DNA of 64,000 bases from Pseudodesulfovibrio sp. zrk46 (GCF_012516435.1 NZ_CP051216.1:486001-550000); one strand, 5' to 3'; shown: positions 27,533-36,447, counted from the stretch's first letter. A program made the numbers and translations. The notes: generated from the letters alone by a model not told the origin.

Positions 27533-27869
27533 ACTCGTACTCGCGCCCGTCAAGACGCATAAGACCGACCCGGTTGTCGATGCCGCCAAGGCCGCAGGAG
27601 CGACCGGTGCCACCATCATTTCGGCACGCGGAACCGGCATCCACGAGGCAAAAACCTTCTTTGGTTTGACCCTTGAGGACCAGACCGATATCGTCATGCT
27701 GCTCCTTGAAGAACACCTCGTGAAGCCGGTAATGAAGGCCATCGAGACAGCGGGAGAATTCCACAAGCCCGGCACAGGCATCGCCTTTGCCCTGCCCGTG
27801 GATGAGATCATTGGCCTCGAGAGCCAGATCGAAGCCTTCAGAGAGCAAATGGACTCTCAGGAAGATTAA
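27522..27869 (+). CDS. PII-like signalling protein coupled to DUF1538 genes
   Basis: A 115-residue small cytosolic protein with the ferredoxin-like PII layout: MKFKLVLAPVKTHKTDPVVD, AAGATGATIISARGTGIHEA (B-loop side), a short T-loop region (KTFFGLTLEDQTD), VMLLLEEHLVKPVMKAIE and the C-terminal block GTGIAFALPVDEIIGLESQ. The uridylylated Tyr of classical GlnB is not evident, so it is a PII-like rather than a canonical nitrogen PII. The ATG, preceded by AAGGAG, overlaps the DUF1538 stop. The likely job is nucleotide- or metabolite-dependent gating of the DUF1538 transporter (inference from coupling). Confidence 0.8.
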   Translation: MKFKLVLAPVKTHKTDPVVDAAKAAGATGATIISARGTGIHEAKTFFGLTLEDQTDIVMLLLEEHLVKPVMKAIETAGEFHKPGTGIAFALPVDEIIGLESQIEAFREQMDSQED

Positions 27870-27922
27870 TTTTATCGGCACATAACACTCAACACACCCA
27901 AGAACACACCAAGGATACTTCC

Positions 27923-28087
27923 ATGTGGGTATTTTACGCATCACTACAGGCGGCTCTTGACCTCAAGCGGACCTGTCGCAAATGCAAGCACAGCCAACTC
28001 ATCAAGCTGATCCAGCGGGGGAAAGCCGTGACCTGCAAAAAGTGCGGTGCGGAAATTCCTGCGCCCAAGCCCTATGAGCGAGGCTAA
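27923..28087 (+). CDS. 54-aa zinc-ribbon protein
   Basis: A short frame encoding MWVFYASLQAALDLKRTC and two CxxC pairs (CRKC and CKKC) separated by about 20 residues, ending PKPYERG. Such a two-knuckle module should bind one zinc. AAGGA lies 8 bases before the ATG. It follows the PII-like gene by 53 bp on the same strand and precedes the large palindromic terminator, so it may be the last gene of the DUF1538 operon. No family name recognised; function unknown. Confidence 0.68.
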   Translation: MWVFYASLQAALDLKRTCRKCKHSQLIKLIQRGKAVTCKKCGAEIPAPKPYERG

Positions 28088-28132
28088 CTTCGATCGTGTT
28101 GAGTTGATATCGACTTCGGACTCTCCAAACGA

Positions 28133-28178
28133 CCAATACAAAGGCCCCCTCTCGATCGAGAGGGGGCCTTTGTATTGG
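28133..28178. terminator. Bidirectional terminator, perfect 46-bp palindrome
   Basis: Two 23-bp arms, each starting CCAATACAAAGGCCCCCTCT, form a perfect palindrome between the convergent zinc-ribbon gene and VPLPA-CTERM gene. Confidence 0.85.
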
Positions 28179-28195
28179 ACTGGATTCTGTATGCG

Positions 28196-28792
28196 CTAGG
28201 CGTTGGCGCGGCGACGCAGACCGACAAGGCCGACCAGACCGGAGCCCAGGAGCCAGACTGCACCGGGGATCGGAGTGGCAGAAGTCTTACGCGCAACAAT
28301 GACAAAATCATCGTAATCAAGGTCGACGCCATTATTGGAGTCGTTGAACCCCAACAGCAGGGATCCCAACTCTATGGTGTTACTGCCGAAACTGAACTCT
28401 TTAATAACATCAAATATTCTGACGTAAGGATTTCCGTTGCCGTCTGTGTCAGTCAAATTGAAAAAAGTATTCCCGTAAAGGTTGGTGTCTTTGAAACCTG
28501 TCATGTGAAGACCGCTTACTTCTTTGTACTCAAGAGTCTTCGGGATATTATTACTGCTGAAAAGCCGGGTATTGTCACCGGTAAACCAGTATTCATTGAC
28601 GTGACCGGCTTCTTTGTACAGAGGAGCCACTTCCCAGGTTCCAAAGTCCGCCACACCCAATGTGTGTTCCTCAATGAACGGGGCTATCGCGGACGATGTC
28701 GTAAAGTTATTCAAATTATAAAAAGTCGTCGCGTGGGCAGACACTGCGGGCATCACCATAAGGAAAAGAAGGCTCAAAATGTAAATACGCAT
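28196..28792 (-). CDS. VPLPA/PEP-CTERM sorted secreted protein
   Basis: A 198-residue exported protein. The signal peptide MRIYILSLLFLMVMPAVSAH is followed by a beta-rich domain of about 150 residues and a C-terminal sorting tail: TSATPIPGAVWLLGSG, a hydrophobic helix and the basic end LRRRANA. Exosortases cut at the proline motif and anchor or release the protein at the cell surface. The matching enzyme is probably the XrtD-like exosortase at 40480. GGAG lies 9 bases before ATG 28792. The mature domain is not recognised; DYDDFVIVAR near the C-terminus recalls other VPLPA-CTERM proteins. Confidence 0.85.
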   Translation of the reverse strand: MRIYILSLLFLMVMPAVSAHATTFYNLNNFTTSSAIAPFIEEHTLGVADFGTWEVAPLYKEAGHVNEYWFTGDNTRLFSSNNIPKTLEYKEVSGLHMTGFKDTNLYGNTFFNLTDTDGNGNPYVRIFDVIKEFSFGSNTIELGSLLLGFNDSNNGVDLDYDDFVIVARKTSATPIPGAVWLLGSGLVGLVGLRRRANA

Positions 28793-29128
28793 TAGACAGA
28801 ACTCCAAAATTTATTTTCCCGTCTTTATGAAAAATTCGTACCAAAACAGTCACGCTTCAAAAGAAGCTCAATTTCAACACCTTACAAGAGCCCATATTTC
28901 ACTTCTGTTTTTGTCGTACTTTTTTCCGATAAATCCAGACACACGCTCCCCTCTCACTCGATCGCCATACTCCAAGAAACGCAGACACAGGTGTCCCCTT
29001 TCATTGATTTCTGATACGTTGTTACAAAATGTAAGATAAATGAAAGATAGGCATTGAATATAATCGTTGGCCCTTTCGCCAGGGCGATACATAACGCCTG
29101 ACACGACATACTCGAGAGGAATTTCGCC
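28793..29128. other. 336-bp divergent intergenic region
   Basis: It separates the VPLPA-CTERM gene (minus) and the PAS kinase (plus). It holds a small palindrome TTACAAAATGTAA (29022-29034), a GCCCT/AGGGC hairpin near 29070-29084 and, on the minus strand at 28828-28843, TGGTACGAATTTTTCA, a weak match to a sigma-54 promoter. No gene seen. Confidence 0.4.
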
Positions 29129-30253
29129 ATGAATATAGCCACCACATCGTACCAGCAAAAGCAGGAAATCATAGATCAAATTGTCGACAAGTACGGCGTG
29201 GACAATCTCTTTAAGGCATTTGACCTGATCACTGACCCCATTCTCCTCGTTGACTCTTCAGGAAAAATGATCGGCGCCAACTGGGCTGCAAGCAGTGCGC
29301 TTCAGTACACTCCAGAACAACTGGCCGGGATTAACATCTCTGAGATAGACAAGTTGAGAGAATTGCCTCTGACGAATTCCTTGCAGAACTCTTCCATACA
29401 AGATGCACCACTGTTCTACGAGGCCGCCTTTCGCAAAAAGGATCACACGCTCCTGCATGTGGAGGTCAGCATCAGCCCAGTCACCATTGCCGAGGAAGAC
29501 TTCGCCCTTGTAGTGGCCAGAGATATCTCAAGCCGCAAACAACAGGACAAGCAGCGTATGCTTTCCGATAGCCTTGCGCGTCATGACATCAACACGCCGA
29601 TCAGCCTCGTCATCGGGTTTTCGGAAATCCTGCAGAGTTTCGACAACCTGAGTTCCGAGCAGATCGCCATCACGCAACTGATCCACAATGCAGGCAAGCA
29701 GGCCCTCGACATTATCCGTTTCACGCACGAGCTGGGGAACCTGAAGGACGAGAACTACCAGATCAAGAACACGCCGTTCAGCCTCAAAGATACGCTGAGA
29801 AATGTAATCGTAGGGCTCCAGAACATCATGCAGGACCGCAAGGTGGGGGTCTCGCTGGATTGGCAGATAGCCAACCGCATTGGCGAGTTATTCATCGTGA
29901 CCGGTGAGGAAACCTTGATTCACACCATGTGCAACAACCTGATCAAGAACGCCCTTGAGGCTGCACCGCCTTCCAGTATCGTCACTGTCACCGTTCAGGA
30001 CAAAGAAGACGGCTGGGGCATCGCCATCCACAACCGTGGTGCGGTTCCTGACTGCATGCTCGACCGAGTATTCGAACGATTCGCCACCCATGGAAAAGAA
30101 GGCGGGACTGGCCTAGGAGCATACTCCGCACAGCTCATCGCCAACCTCCACGGCGGTGACATTGTCTGCGATTCATCTGAGTTGTCGGGCACGACGGTTT
30201 CACTGGAAATCCCGTACAACATCCCTGCCCCGAACGGGAGGACGGATCAATAG
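29129..30253 (+). CDS. Soluble PAS-domain histidine kinase with unusual H-box
   Basis: A 374-residue cytosolic kinase. A PAS domain (about 27-135: ITDPILLVDSSGKMIGANWA) precedes the dimerisation domain, whose H-box reads RHDINTPISLVIGF instead of the common HELRTP, and an HATPase domain with NLIKNALEAA and GTGLGAYSAQLIANLHGG. No membrane helix. GAGAGG lies upstream of ATG 29129. The stop overlaps by 7 bp with the end of the convergent 1,049-aa regulator. No cognate receiver gene is adjacent, so it is an orphan kinase; the HDINTP subtype often lacks phosphatase activity, but that cannot be read here. Confidence 0.87.
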   Translation: MNIATTSYQQKQEIIDQIVDKYGVDNLFKAFDLITDPILLVDSSGKMIGANWAASSALQYTPEQLAGINISEIDKLRELPLTNSLQNSSIQDAPLFYEAAFRKKDHTLLHVEVSISPVTIAEEDFALVVARDISSRKQQDKQRMLSDSLARHDINTPISLVIGFSEILQSFDNLSSEQIAITQLIHNAGKQALDIIRFTHELGNLKDENYQIKNTPFSLKDTLRNVIVGLQNIMQDRKVGVSLDWQIANRIGELFIVTGEETLIHTMCNNLIKNALEAAPPSSIVTVTVQDKEDGWGIAIHNRGAVPDCMLDRVFERFATHGKEGGTGLGAYSAQLIANLHGGDIVCDSSELSGTTVSLEIPYNIPAPNGRTDQ

Positions 30254-33200
30254 GCCAGAATGCCGTCGATGATCAGTGAGAGCTCGTCCGCGCTGAAGCC
30301 TTCCTTCTCCAAAGCGGATCGGTATTGCTTCAGACTGAGAGACGCCTCGCCAGGTCGATTGAGAGATGCAAGCAGATTGTAGCGCTGCCGCTGCATGGTG
30401 TCGTTTATGGGCATCAGACTCAAGCCTCTGTCCACCACCCTGAGGGCATATTCGAGCTTGGCACCCCGTTCAAGCACCCCGACCCAGACGATCAATGCCC
30501 GTGCCACCGAATCAGCGATCTGCGGCGGAAGAGCCAATGCAGAAGCACTGTCCTCAAACATGGGACCGATACATTGGGCCATGAGAACAAAGACGTGATG
30601 CGCCTGCCAGTCCTGCGTCTTCTCCACCAGTGCGACACCCTCTCGAGCCAGACTGACAATCTGATTGCAGTCCACCACACAATGCTGCAATTGCAACTGC
30701 TGTCCTTTCAGCAGGAAGTACCTTCCGGTGGTTTCCTTGCCCAGAATGGAAGCGAGTTTGGAGCGCAACCTTGAGAGCATGGTGTCGTATTTTCCACGAC
30801 TGTCTTCCGGTTCTTCATCGGGCCATAAAGCACGTTGAATCTTCTCGTTCGGCAACGTCTGCTTCGGGGCAACCGCCAACAGGGATAAGACTCGTCTCCA
30901 GGCAGATGTCAGATCACTTGAATCGATACGCGCCTCGCCCACTGCCAATTCAAGGCCGCCTACGATCTTGACCTGCAGCAATGGAATCTGCGTTCCGTCA
31001 TCAAGGAAGTTCATTCCAAGCTGTTCTCTGGCAAGATGACGCGCATAACTCGGCTCGATCCCCTCCTTGACCGCAAAGGCCAACAGGGGAGCCATAATAT
31101 CCGGCGACCATGCAAAGAAGTGCTTATTCTTGAATTGACGCATCCTTTTGAGAACCTGAAAAACATCAGCTTTCGCAGCCTCTGCATCGCCCTGCCTCAA
31201 ATACATGGCTGCCCTGTAGGAATAGACTAGCGGAGCATGATAGGGCGGGGTATAGCGCTGCTCCCATTTCTCGCATTTCCGAAATATTCGCTCTGCAACG
31301 GCATTTTGTCCGACAAGAGAAAGGGCTGCGCCAACCATGCAGTGTGTCAGATGAACAAAAAATGGTCCGCCGCTGCTGGCGCGAATTCGCAATGCATCCC
31401 GGTAATTCTGCTCAACCTCATCCACATTCCCCAAGAAGGCAGAAGCCAGAACATAATAGTAAATGACCTGACATTTCAGATGTGGATTCTGTAATGGCGG
31501 TTTTTTGAGGCTCTCCCGGGCCAACTCCAGAGCGTCTTCATAACGCCCATCCTTGACCAGCAAATCCAGCTCCCAGATGATGGAAAACGGTGCGAGATAC
31601 GACTGCTCCATCAGATCAGGACATTCCTGCTCAATCTCTCGTTTGACCGCATGGAAATTAGCGGCATCGCCTTTCATCTCCAGATAATTCATTCTGACGA
31701 GCAGGATGGAAAATCGAAGGGTAGGCCCGAACCAAGGCGAGCTGATCTCGGAATACAGCTGATCAAGAATATCAAACGAACGATCAAGATTCCCCATCAT
31801 ACCCCAGATCAAGGCCTCGGAGATGACGAGCCACGGCTCGACCTTGTCTGCCATTCGCCGCTGCGCACTTTGAGCAACACCGAGGAACCGACGCGCCTCA
31901 TCCAGTTCGCTTTGATAGTAGACCTTGCCCAAGGTCAACGCTTGTGCAGTGAACAGGACTTCTTCGGCAGACATCTGGCCCTGCACCTTGTCAAAGAGTT
32001 CGACACCCCGGATGACATAACGAGCCTTGCGACCAAAATTGCCGTCAATCAGAATCTGAAAATTGAGCAATGAGCACAGGGCGAATAACTCTCCGACTTC
32101 ATTGTTTGCCTTGGTAAACATGTCCAAAGAGCGCAGCAACCCCATCTGAGCTTCGCCTGGATTCTGTCCCATGAGCGCGCCTGCGTAGCAAAAAGTCAGC
32201 CATGCGGAGCGAGCCTTAACTGACTCCGGCACCCCGCCCAGAAGTTTTATGATGGTGAAGTGATGGTTCTGTACAAACAGCTTGATGCAGGAGCGGCGCA
32301 TGACATCTTCAACATCGCTCCATGCCTCGGCCGCGCTCAGACAACGTACCCCCTCGTCCAAACGTCCCCGCTCCACAAAAAACAATCCGGCAGATTTAAG
32401 AAATTCCGCGCGTCTGACTTCAGCGATCTCTTCCTTGGCCCTTGCAGCAAAGCTCTCCTGCAGAAGATGGTGAAAACGATACACCGCTTCCCCACCCTCC
32501 ATTTTTACACGAAGGAAGAGATTTCTGGACACCATGTCATCCAGATGGTGGGCAATCCTTTCTTCGCCCAACTTCGCAAGGAGACCGTGGGGAATCTCTG
32601 TCAGCAAAGACAGGAGGAACAGCACCGCTCTGTCTTCAGGCTGCATTCCCGAGCAAACAAGATCATGGAAGAAATCACCAAGATCGGCATCCTTATCAAC
32701 CCCGACAAGTCGTTCGAGCCCGCTGTTCTTGTGAAGGAGCATCAGCCCGGCCACCCACCCTTCAGTGGCCTTCAGCAAGTTGTTGATACGCTCAGTTCCG
32801 GTGGGCACTTCCAACACTTCATTATACAGCTCGGCAATTTCCTCACGACTGAATGCGAGGATGGAAGCATCTACTTCAAGGTACTGCCCGGACTGCAGAT
32901 CACCCTCGATTGAAGGCCGAAGTGAATAACGCGAAACAATGGTGGATTTCACCGAAGGAGGGCTTTGGGCCACAATCTGCCACAGCAGCTGGACACAGAG
33001 CTCTGACTCCTGAAGCAGGTGCGCATCATCGAACACCAGCGTCAGTTGGAGGTTGGATAACGCCAACTCCACAGCGAGTCGCTCGGCAGCCATTTCCACG
33101 AACTCGTTAGGCAGCAACATCTGCTGCAGTGGAGCAAGGACCTCAGCGCCATTGAAGGTCGGGATGGCACTGTCGAGCTGCCAGACGATTTTTTCGAAAA

Positions 33201-33396
33201 AACCGTAGGGATCAAGATCCGCTTCTGTACAGGTCGTCCAGACAAAGTAGCGGCTGGACATTTCTTCGAACTGGGACACCAGCACGGTTTTCCCCTGCCC
33301 TGCCTGCGCCGTCACGAACAAGGCGCGACAATCAGAACTATCCAACAGACCGCACTGGGCCAGCGCCTCCCTGCGCACAACCATTCTTTCAATCAC
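30247..33396 (-). CDS. Large STAND-ATPase transcription regulator with TPRs and BTAD/winged-helix C-terminus
   Basis: A protein of about 1,049 residues. The N-terminal NTPase has Walker A TAQAGQGKT (near 31-39) and Walker B LTLVFDDAHLL, as in MalT/AfsR-type STAND regulators. A long alpha-helical middle part (about 300-790) looks like TPR repeats. The C-terminal 230 residues start LLQVKIVGGLELAVGEARID and contain the winged-helix/BTAD-like segment KIQRALWPDEEPEDSRGKYD. A GTG start at 33396 is chosen because GGAG sits 5 bases before it; a TTG 8 codons earlier has none. Targets and ligand are unknown. Confidence 0.82.
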   Translation of the reverse strand: MIERMVVRREALAQCGLLDSSDCRALFVTAQAGQGKTVLVSQFEEMSSRYFVWTTCTEADLDPYGFFEKIVWQLDSAIPTFNGAEVLAPLQQMLLPNEFVEMAAERLAVELALSNLQLTLVFDDAHLLQESELCVQLLWQIVAQSPPSVKSTIVSRYSLRPSIEGDLQSGQYLEVDASILAFSREEIAELYNEVLEVPTGTERINNLLKATEGWVAGLMLLHKNSGLERLVGVDKDADLGDFFHDLVCSGMQPEDRAVLFLLSLLTEIPHGLLAKLGEERIAHHLDDMVSRNLFLRVKMEGGEAVYRFHHLLQESFAARAKEEIAEVRRAEFLKSAGLFFVERGRLDEGVRCLSAAEAWSDVEDVMRRSCIKLFVQNHHFTIIKLLGGVPESVKARSAWLTFCYAGALMGQNPGEAQMGLLRSLDMFTKANNEVGELFALCSLLNFQILIDGNFGRKARYVIRGVELFDKVQGQMSAEEVLFTAQALTLGKVYYQSELDEARRFLGVAQSAQRRMADKVEPWLVISEALIWGMMGNLDRSFDILDQLYSEISSPWFGPTLRFSILLVRMNYLEMKGDAANFHAVKREIEQECPDLMEQSYLAPFSIIWELDLLVKDGRYEDALELARESLKKPPLQNPHLKCQVIYYYVLASAFLGNVDEVEQNYRDALRIRASSGGPFFVHLTHCMVGAALSLVGQNAVAERIFRKCEKWEQRYTPPYHAPLVYSYRAAMYLRQGDAEAAKADVFQVLKRMRQFKNKHFFAWSPDIMAPLLAFAVKEGIEPSYARHLAREQLGMNFLDDGTQIPLLQVKIVGGLELAVGEARIDSSDLTSAWRRVLSLLAVAPKQTLPNEKIQRALWPDEEPEDSRGKYDTMLSRLRSKLASILGKETTGRYFLLKGQQLQLQHCVVDCNQIVSLAREGVALVEKTQDWQAHHVFVLMAQCIGPMFEDSASALALPPQIADSVARALIVWVGVLERGAKLEYALRVVDRGLSLMPINDTMQRQRYNLLASLNRPGEASLSLKQYRSALEKEGFSADELSLIIDGILAY

Positions 33397-33508
33397 GAAA
33401 ACTCCATAACGACACACCAAGAGGCATCACGCACCGTCAGCAAATTCAGCTTTTTCTCGCCCCACCAGATATCATCAATCTCTGTCTTACATCCAGGCAA
33501 CAACTACA

Positions 33509-34339
33509 TCAGGCCGTCAACTCATTTGCCTTACGGAAGGCATGAATAACTTCTTCACGCCATCTGCCGTTGGCCCCGCCGAGCACGATGAAGTGCGGAT
33601 TCAGAAGGCTCTCCTTGGAATTATAGATCAACGGCACGCCATGCTCGTCCAGCAGGTAGCCGCCGGATTCTGTCACGACACAATGAGCGGCGGCCGTGTC
33701 CCATTCGCTGGTAAGCCCCAGTCTGGGATAAATATCTGCCTTGCCTTCAGCCACAGCACATATCTTCAGGGAACTCCCCATGGGGAGCAGTTCCGGGTTT
33801 GTCAGAAACTCGAGAAATGCAGACACCGCCTCGCTTTGATGGGATCGACTCCCCACGATGGCGAGGGCGTCCAGATTGTCCGGACACGATGATTTGATGC
33901 GAACCGCCCGGTCAACTCCCTCCTGACGGAATGCCCCCTTACCTTCCGCTGCGAACCAGCACACGTCATATTCAGGAGAATACACAACCCCAAGGGCAGA
34001 CACATTCTGGCGAATCAGCGCGATATTCACCGTAAACTCGCCGTTCTTCTTGATGAACTCCTTGGTGCCGTCCAGCGGATCGATCAGCCAGTATTCCTTC
34101 CACTTTCGACGCTCTTCCCAAGGAATGCTGACGGACTCCTCTGACAACACCGGGATATGAGGAAAGCGCTTTTCCAACTTCTCGACGATATACTCATGCG
34201 AGGCTTTATCGGCCGCGGTCAAAGGACTTTCATCCTCCTTCCACTCCACTTCAAAATCCGACGTATAAATCGGCATGATCCGGGCTCCTGCGGCCCGGGC
34301 TACATCCACGACAAATTCCAACATTTCACGCTCAACCAT
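33509..34339 (-). CDS. cysQ: 3'(2'),5'-bisphosphate nucleotidase
   Basis: A 276-residue soluble, Mg-dependent phosphatase of the inositol monophosphatase superfamily. It removes the 3'-phosphate of PAP/PAPS by-products of sulfur metabolism. Metal-binding motifs are VLSEESVSIPW, YWLIDPLDGTKEFIKKNG and EWDTAAAHCVV. Length and the GEFTVNIALI block fit CysQ rather than plain inositol phosphatase. Two adjacent ATGs occur at 34342 and 34339; the second has the better spacing to GGAG. It lies downstream of a terminator and is transcribed separately from the VPLPA-CTERM gene. Confidence 0.9.
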   Translation of the reverse strand: MVEREMLEFVVDVARAAGARIMPIYTSDFEVEWKEDESPLTAADKASHEYIVEKLEKRFPHIPVLSEESVSIPWEERRKWKEYWLIDPLDGTKEFIKKNGEFTVNIALIRQNVSALGVVYSPEYDVCWFAAEGKGAFRQEGVDRAVRIKSSCPDNLDALAIVGSRSHQSEAVSAFLEFLTNPELLPMGSSLKICAVAEGKADIYPRLGLTSEWDTAAAHCVVTESGGYLLDEHGVPLIYNSKESLLNPHFIVLGGANGRWREEVIHAFRKANELTA

Positions 34340-34362
34340 CATCTCTCTCCACTTCTCACAAG

Positions 34363-34393
34363 AAAAGGCCCCCCAATTTTGGGGGACCTTTTC
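34363..34393 (-). terminator. Terminator after the 164-aa VPLPA-CTERM gene
   Basis: AAAAGG.CCCCCAA / TTGGGGG.CCTTTT stem in a symmetrical A/T-flanked context. It ends the RTX-VPLPA transcript upstream of cysQ. Confidence 0.78.
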
Positions 34394-34412
34394 TATTCAA
34401 CAATTTATATGC

Positions 34413-34907
34413 TTATTGGTTCATCCGGCGACGAAGGCCAACAAGTCCGACCAAACCGCTCCCAAGCAGCAACAAGGCAGACGGGATCGGCGTCGGATTG
34501 GCTGTCACGCTGTTAATTCCAAAGATTCCCTCCAACTTGATGGAGGTTACGCCAGCAAGAATCTCATCAAAAGCAGTCACCCAAGTAGGATCAGTATCGT
34601 CCCCGTACCAGACACCGTAACGGTTAATGTGTCCCCACGCTACATCGAACGGATCAAGGACTACAGGCCCAGTTTCAAAGGTAATTTTACCATATTCCAT
34701 GGACGGGTATTCTATGAGATTGATCTCATCATCTACACCTTCAAAGTCGGTAAACGAAGCCTGCATGCCGTCAACTTCAAGGGTAAACGTCTCACCCGGA
34801 CGATAATACCGACCAGCTTCAGATTCAAAGGTAAACACCGCTGCATGCGCAACCCCGGAAAGGCCGAGGAGCATTGTCAGACACAAGATTATCAGAACTT
34901 TTTTCAC
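34413..34907 (-). CDS. VPLPA/PEP-CTERM sorted secreted protein
   Basis: A 164-residue protein with signal peptide MKKVLIILCLTMLLGLSGVA (cleavage near AHA), a beta-rich body starting AVFTFESEAGRYYRPGETF, and the sorting tail NPTPIPSALLLLGSG, hydrophobic helix, LRRRMNQ. The start codon is GTG with GGAG 7 bases upstream. It lies 30 bp downstream of the RTX gene and shares its transcript. The N-terminal FTFES pattern is shared with the protein at 59369 (DVFTFDQ), suggesting related mature domains. Confidence 0.85.
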   Translation of the reverse strand: MKKVLIILCLTMLLGLSGVAHAAVFTFESEAGRYYRPGETFTLEVDGMQASFTDFEGVDDEINLIEYPSMEYGKITFETGPVVLDPFDVAWGHINRYGVWYGDDTDPTWVTAFDEILAGVTSIKLEGIFGINSVTANPTPIPSALLLLGSGLVGLVGLRRRMNQ

Positions 34908-34937
34908 TGATCTTCTCCGTAAGAAATAATCGATTGG

Positions 34938-36380
34938 CTAGATGGAGTTCGTCTCGTCCAAGTGCTGCTGCACATAATCAGCAACTTCAGGACCAGGATA
35001 CGCATCGGCATCAGGGATATGACTAAGTACACCCGACAGTTCGGAATTATCAACGCCCTGGAGAAGCACCCAAGTATTGTCGTGATCCACTGCATCACCG
35101 ACCAGGATAGCGGAATCGCCGCCCACTTGATGGACATCCAAAATACTCAGGCCATCAAGATTGAGCTCATCTTCAGCGGGATTGAAATCGAAGATGGAGA
35201 CCAGGCTGTCATAGGCGCCATCAGAAAGACTGGATTTATTGACATAGACGGTATCGGCACCTTCGCCCAGCGTCACTTCATTGTGGTAACCGTTGGCCAC
35301 GGTTACGATGTCGTCGCCGATGCCGAGTAAAATAGTATTGTTGCCATCGCCCATGAGCACACGGTCGTTTCCATCATTGCCGTAGATGACGTCGTTGCCA
35401 CTTCCACCATAGAGAAGATCATTACCATCGCCGCCTACGAGCAGGTCATTACCGGCCCCACCGACCAAAACATCATTTCCAGAGCCGCCATCCAAAGTGT
35501 CGTCTCCGGCATTTGCCCACAACGCATCATTCCCGTCACGTCCATAAATCGTGACATCTCCATAGCTCTCGGTCGTGCTGCTCAGATTGACGAGATCATG
35601 CCCAGCACCGGCATCAATAACTTCAATGCTATGCAGCATGGGGGCATCGGAATCATTACTCGAGTCATCAGTGAGGAACAGAGCATCACCTCTGGCAGAG
35701 TCACTGAGAGCCAATGTATCCTCACCGTCTCCCCCCAGATAAGTCTCGTAATTTCGCCCCATCCTCGAGATCATCTTGTATGCGCCGGTAGGGTCATCAC
35801 CTCCACTCCCTTGCTCCCACGCAATTGTGAAGCTTGGCCAAAAGCCTGCGCTCTCGAAATTGATAAGCTCACCGGGAACCGGATCCGGTCCAGTCGAACC
35901 GCCACCACCAGTGGCAGGCTGTTCAACAGGATTGAGAAGTGGGGTATCACTATCTCGTGGGGTCTGGGGAGGTTGCTGCTGCGGATTATTATCGCGATTT
36001 CCGCCTAAAGAATCCAACCCATCATTAAGATCAGGATCCCCCGCAAAAGGTAATCCAGAGACACTTCTCTGCCCCGCCTGAGCATCAGCTGCGGTTTCAT
36101 CCTGCGGATTTTGATCGGCGTTCATGATCGCCTGTATGAAGCCATCTACGGAAAGGGTGCCCTCCTCGGTTCCGATAGATTCAATGCCGGTTGCACCGTC
36201 GGAATCGAAGAAATTTGCCAACACGATGGTTTGGCCATCAATGACGATCTCGATATTCTGACCATTCACTGTGATATCGGCATCGGCGAAATTAAAATCG
36301 AACTGCAGTTCTTCTGCAGACTCGACGTTGTATTCAATACGATTAGTACCAGCAGCGGGTTTTCCAATGCTCAGAGCCAT
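34938..36380 (-). CDS. RTX calcium-binding repeat protein (type I secretion substrate)
   Basis: A 480-residue acidic protein without a signal peptide. The N-terminal 60 residues (TNRIEYNVESAEELQFDFNF) form a small beta domain, followed by a Gln/Pro/Gly-rich linker, then at about 217-375 glycine-aspartate nonapeptides such as GGSGNDVLVGGAGNDLLVGG, the Ca-binding parallel beta roll of RTX proteins. A C-terminal domain of about 80 residues should carry the type I export signal. A TolC homologue lies at 55236, but no ABC exporter or membrane-fusion gene is in the window. It is preceded by a sigma-54-like element and lies next to the exosortase locus, suggesting a matrix role. Confidence 0.88.
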   Translation of the reverse strand: MALSIGKPAAGTNRIEYNVESAEELQFDFNFADADITVNGQNIEIVIDGQTIVLANFFDSDGATGIESIGTEEGTLSVDGFIQAIMNADQNPQDETAADAQAGQRSVSGLPFAGDPDLNDGLDSLGGNRDNNPQQQPPQTPRDSDTPLLNPVEQPATGGGGSTGPDPVPGELINFESAGFWPSFTIAWEQGSGGDDPTGAYKMISRMGRNYETYLGGDGEDTLALSDSARGDALFLTDDSSNDSDAPMLHSIEVIDAGAGHDLVNLSSTTESYGDVTIYGRDGNDALWANAGDDTLDGGSGNDVLVGGAGNDLLVGGDGNDLLYGGSGNDVIYGNDGNDRVLMGDGNNTILLGIGDDIVTVANGYHNEVTLGEGADTVYVNKSSLSDGAYDSLVSIFDFNPAEDELNLDGLSILDVHQVGGDSAILVGDAVDHDNTWVLLQGVDNSELSGVLSHIPDADAYPGPEVADYVQQHLDETNSI

Positions 36381-36431
36381 GAGGCACCCCTATTTTCTAC
36401 GGTTTAAACAATAATATTCACACAAACGTTA

Positions 36432-36447
36432 TGAAAAAAACGTGCCA
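36432..36447 (-). promoter_or_regulatory. Sigma-54-like promoter of the RTX gene
   Basis: On the minus strand TGGCACGTTTTTTTCA keeps the -24 box TGGCACG exactly; the -12 box has TC where GC is usual. A start site near 36421 would leave a leader of about 41 bases. Confidence 0.45.

Noticed and set aside
28828..28843. Sigma-54 promoter for the VPLPA-CTERM gene at 28196
   Set aside because: TGGTACGAATTTTTCA lacks both the C of TGGCA and the GC of the -12 box; noted in the intergenic entry but not listed as a promoter.
35330..35530. Tandem-repeat DNA that might be a CRISPR or satellite
   Set aside because: The repetition is explained by glycine-aspartate RTX nonapeptides in frame.
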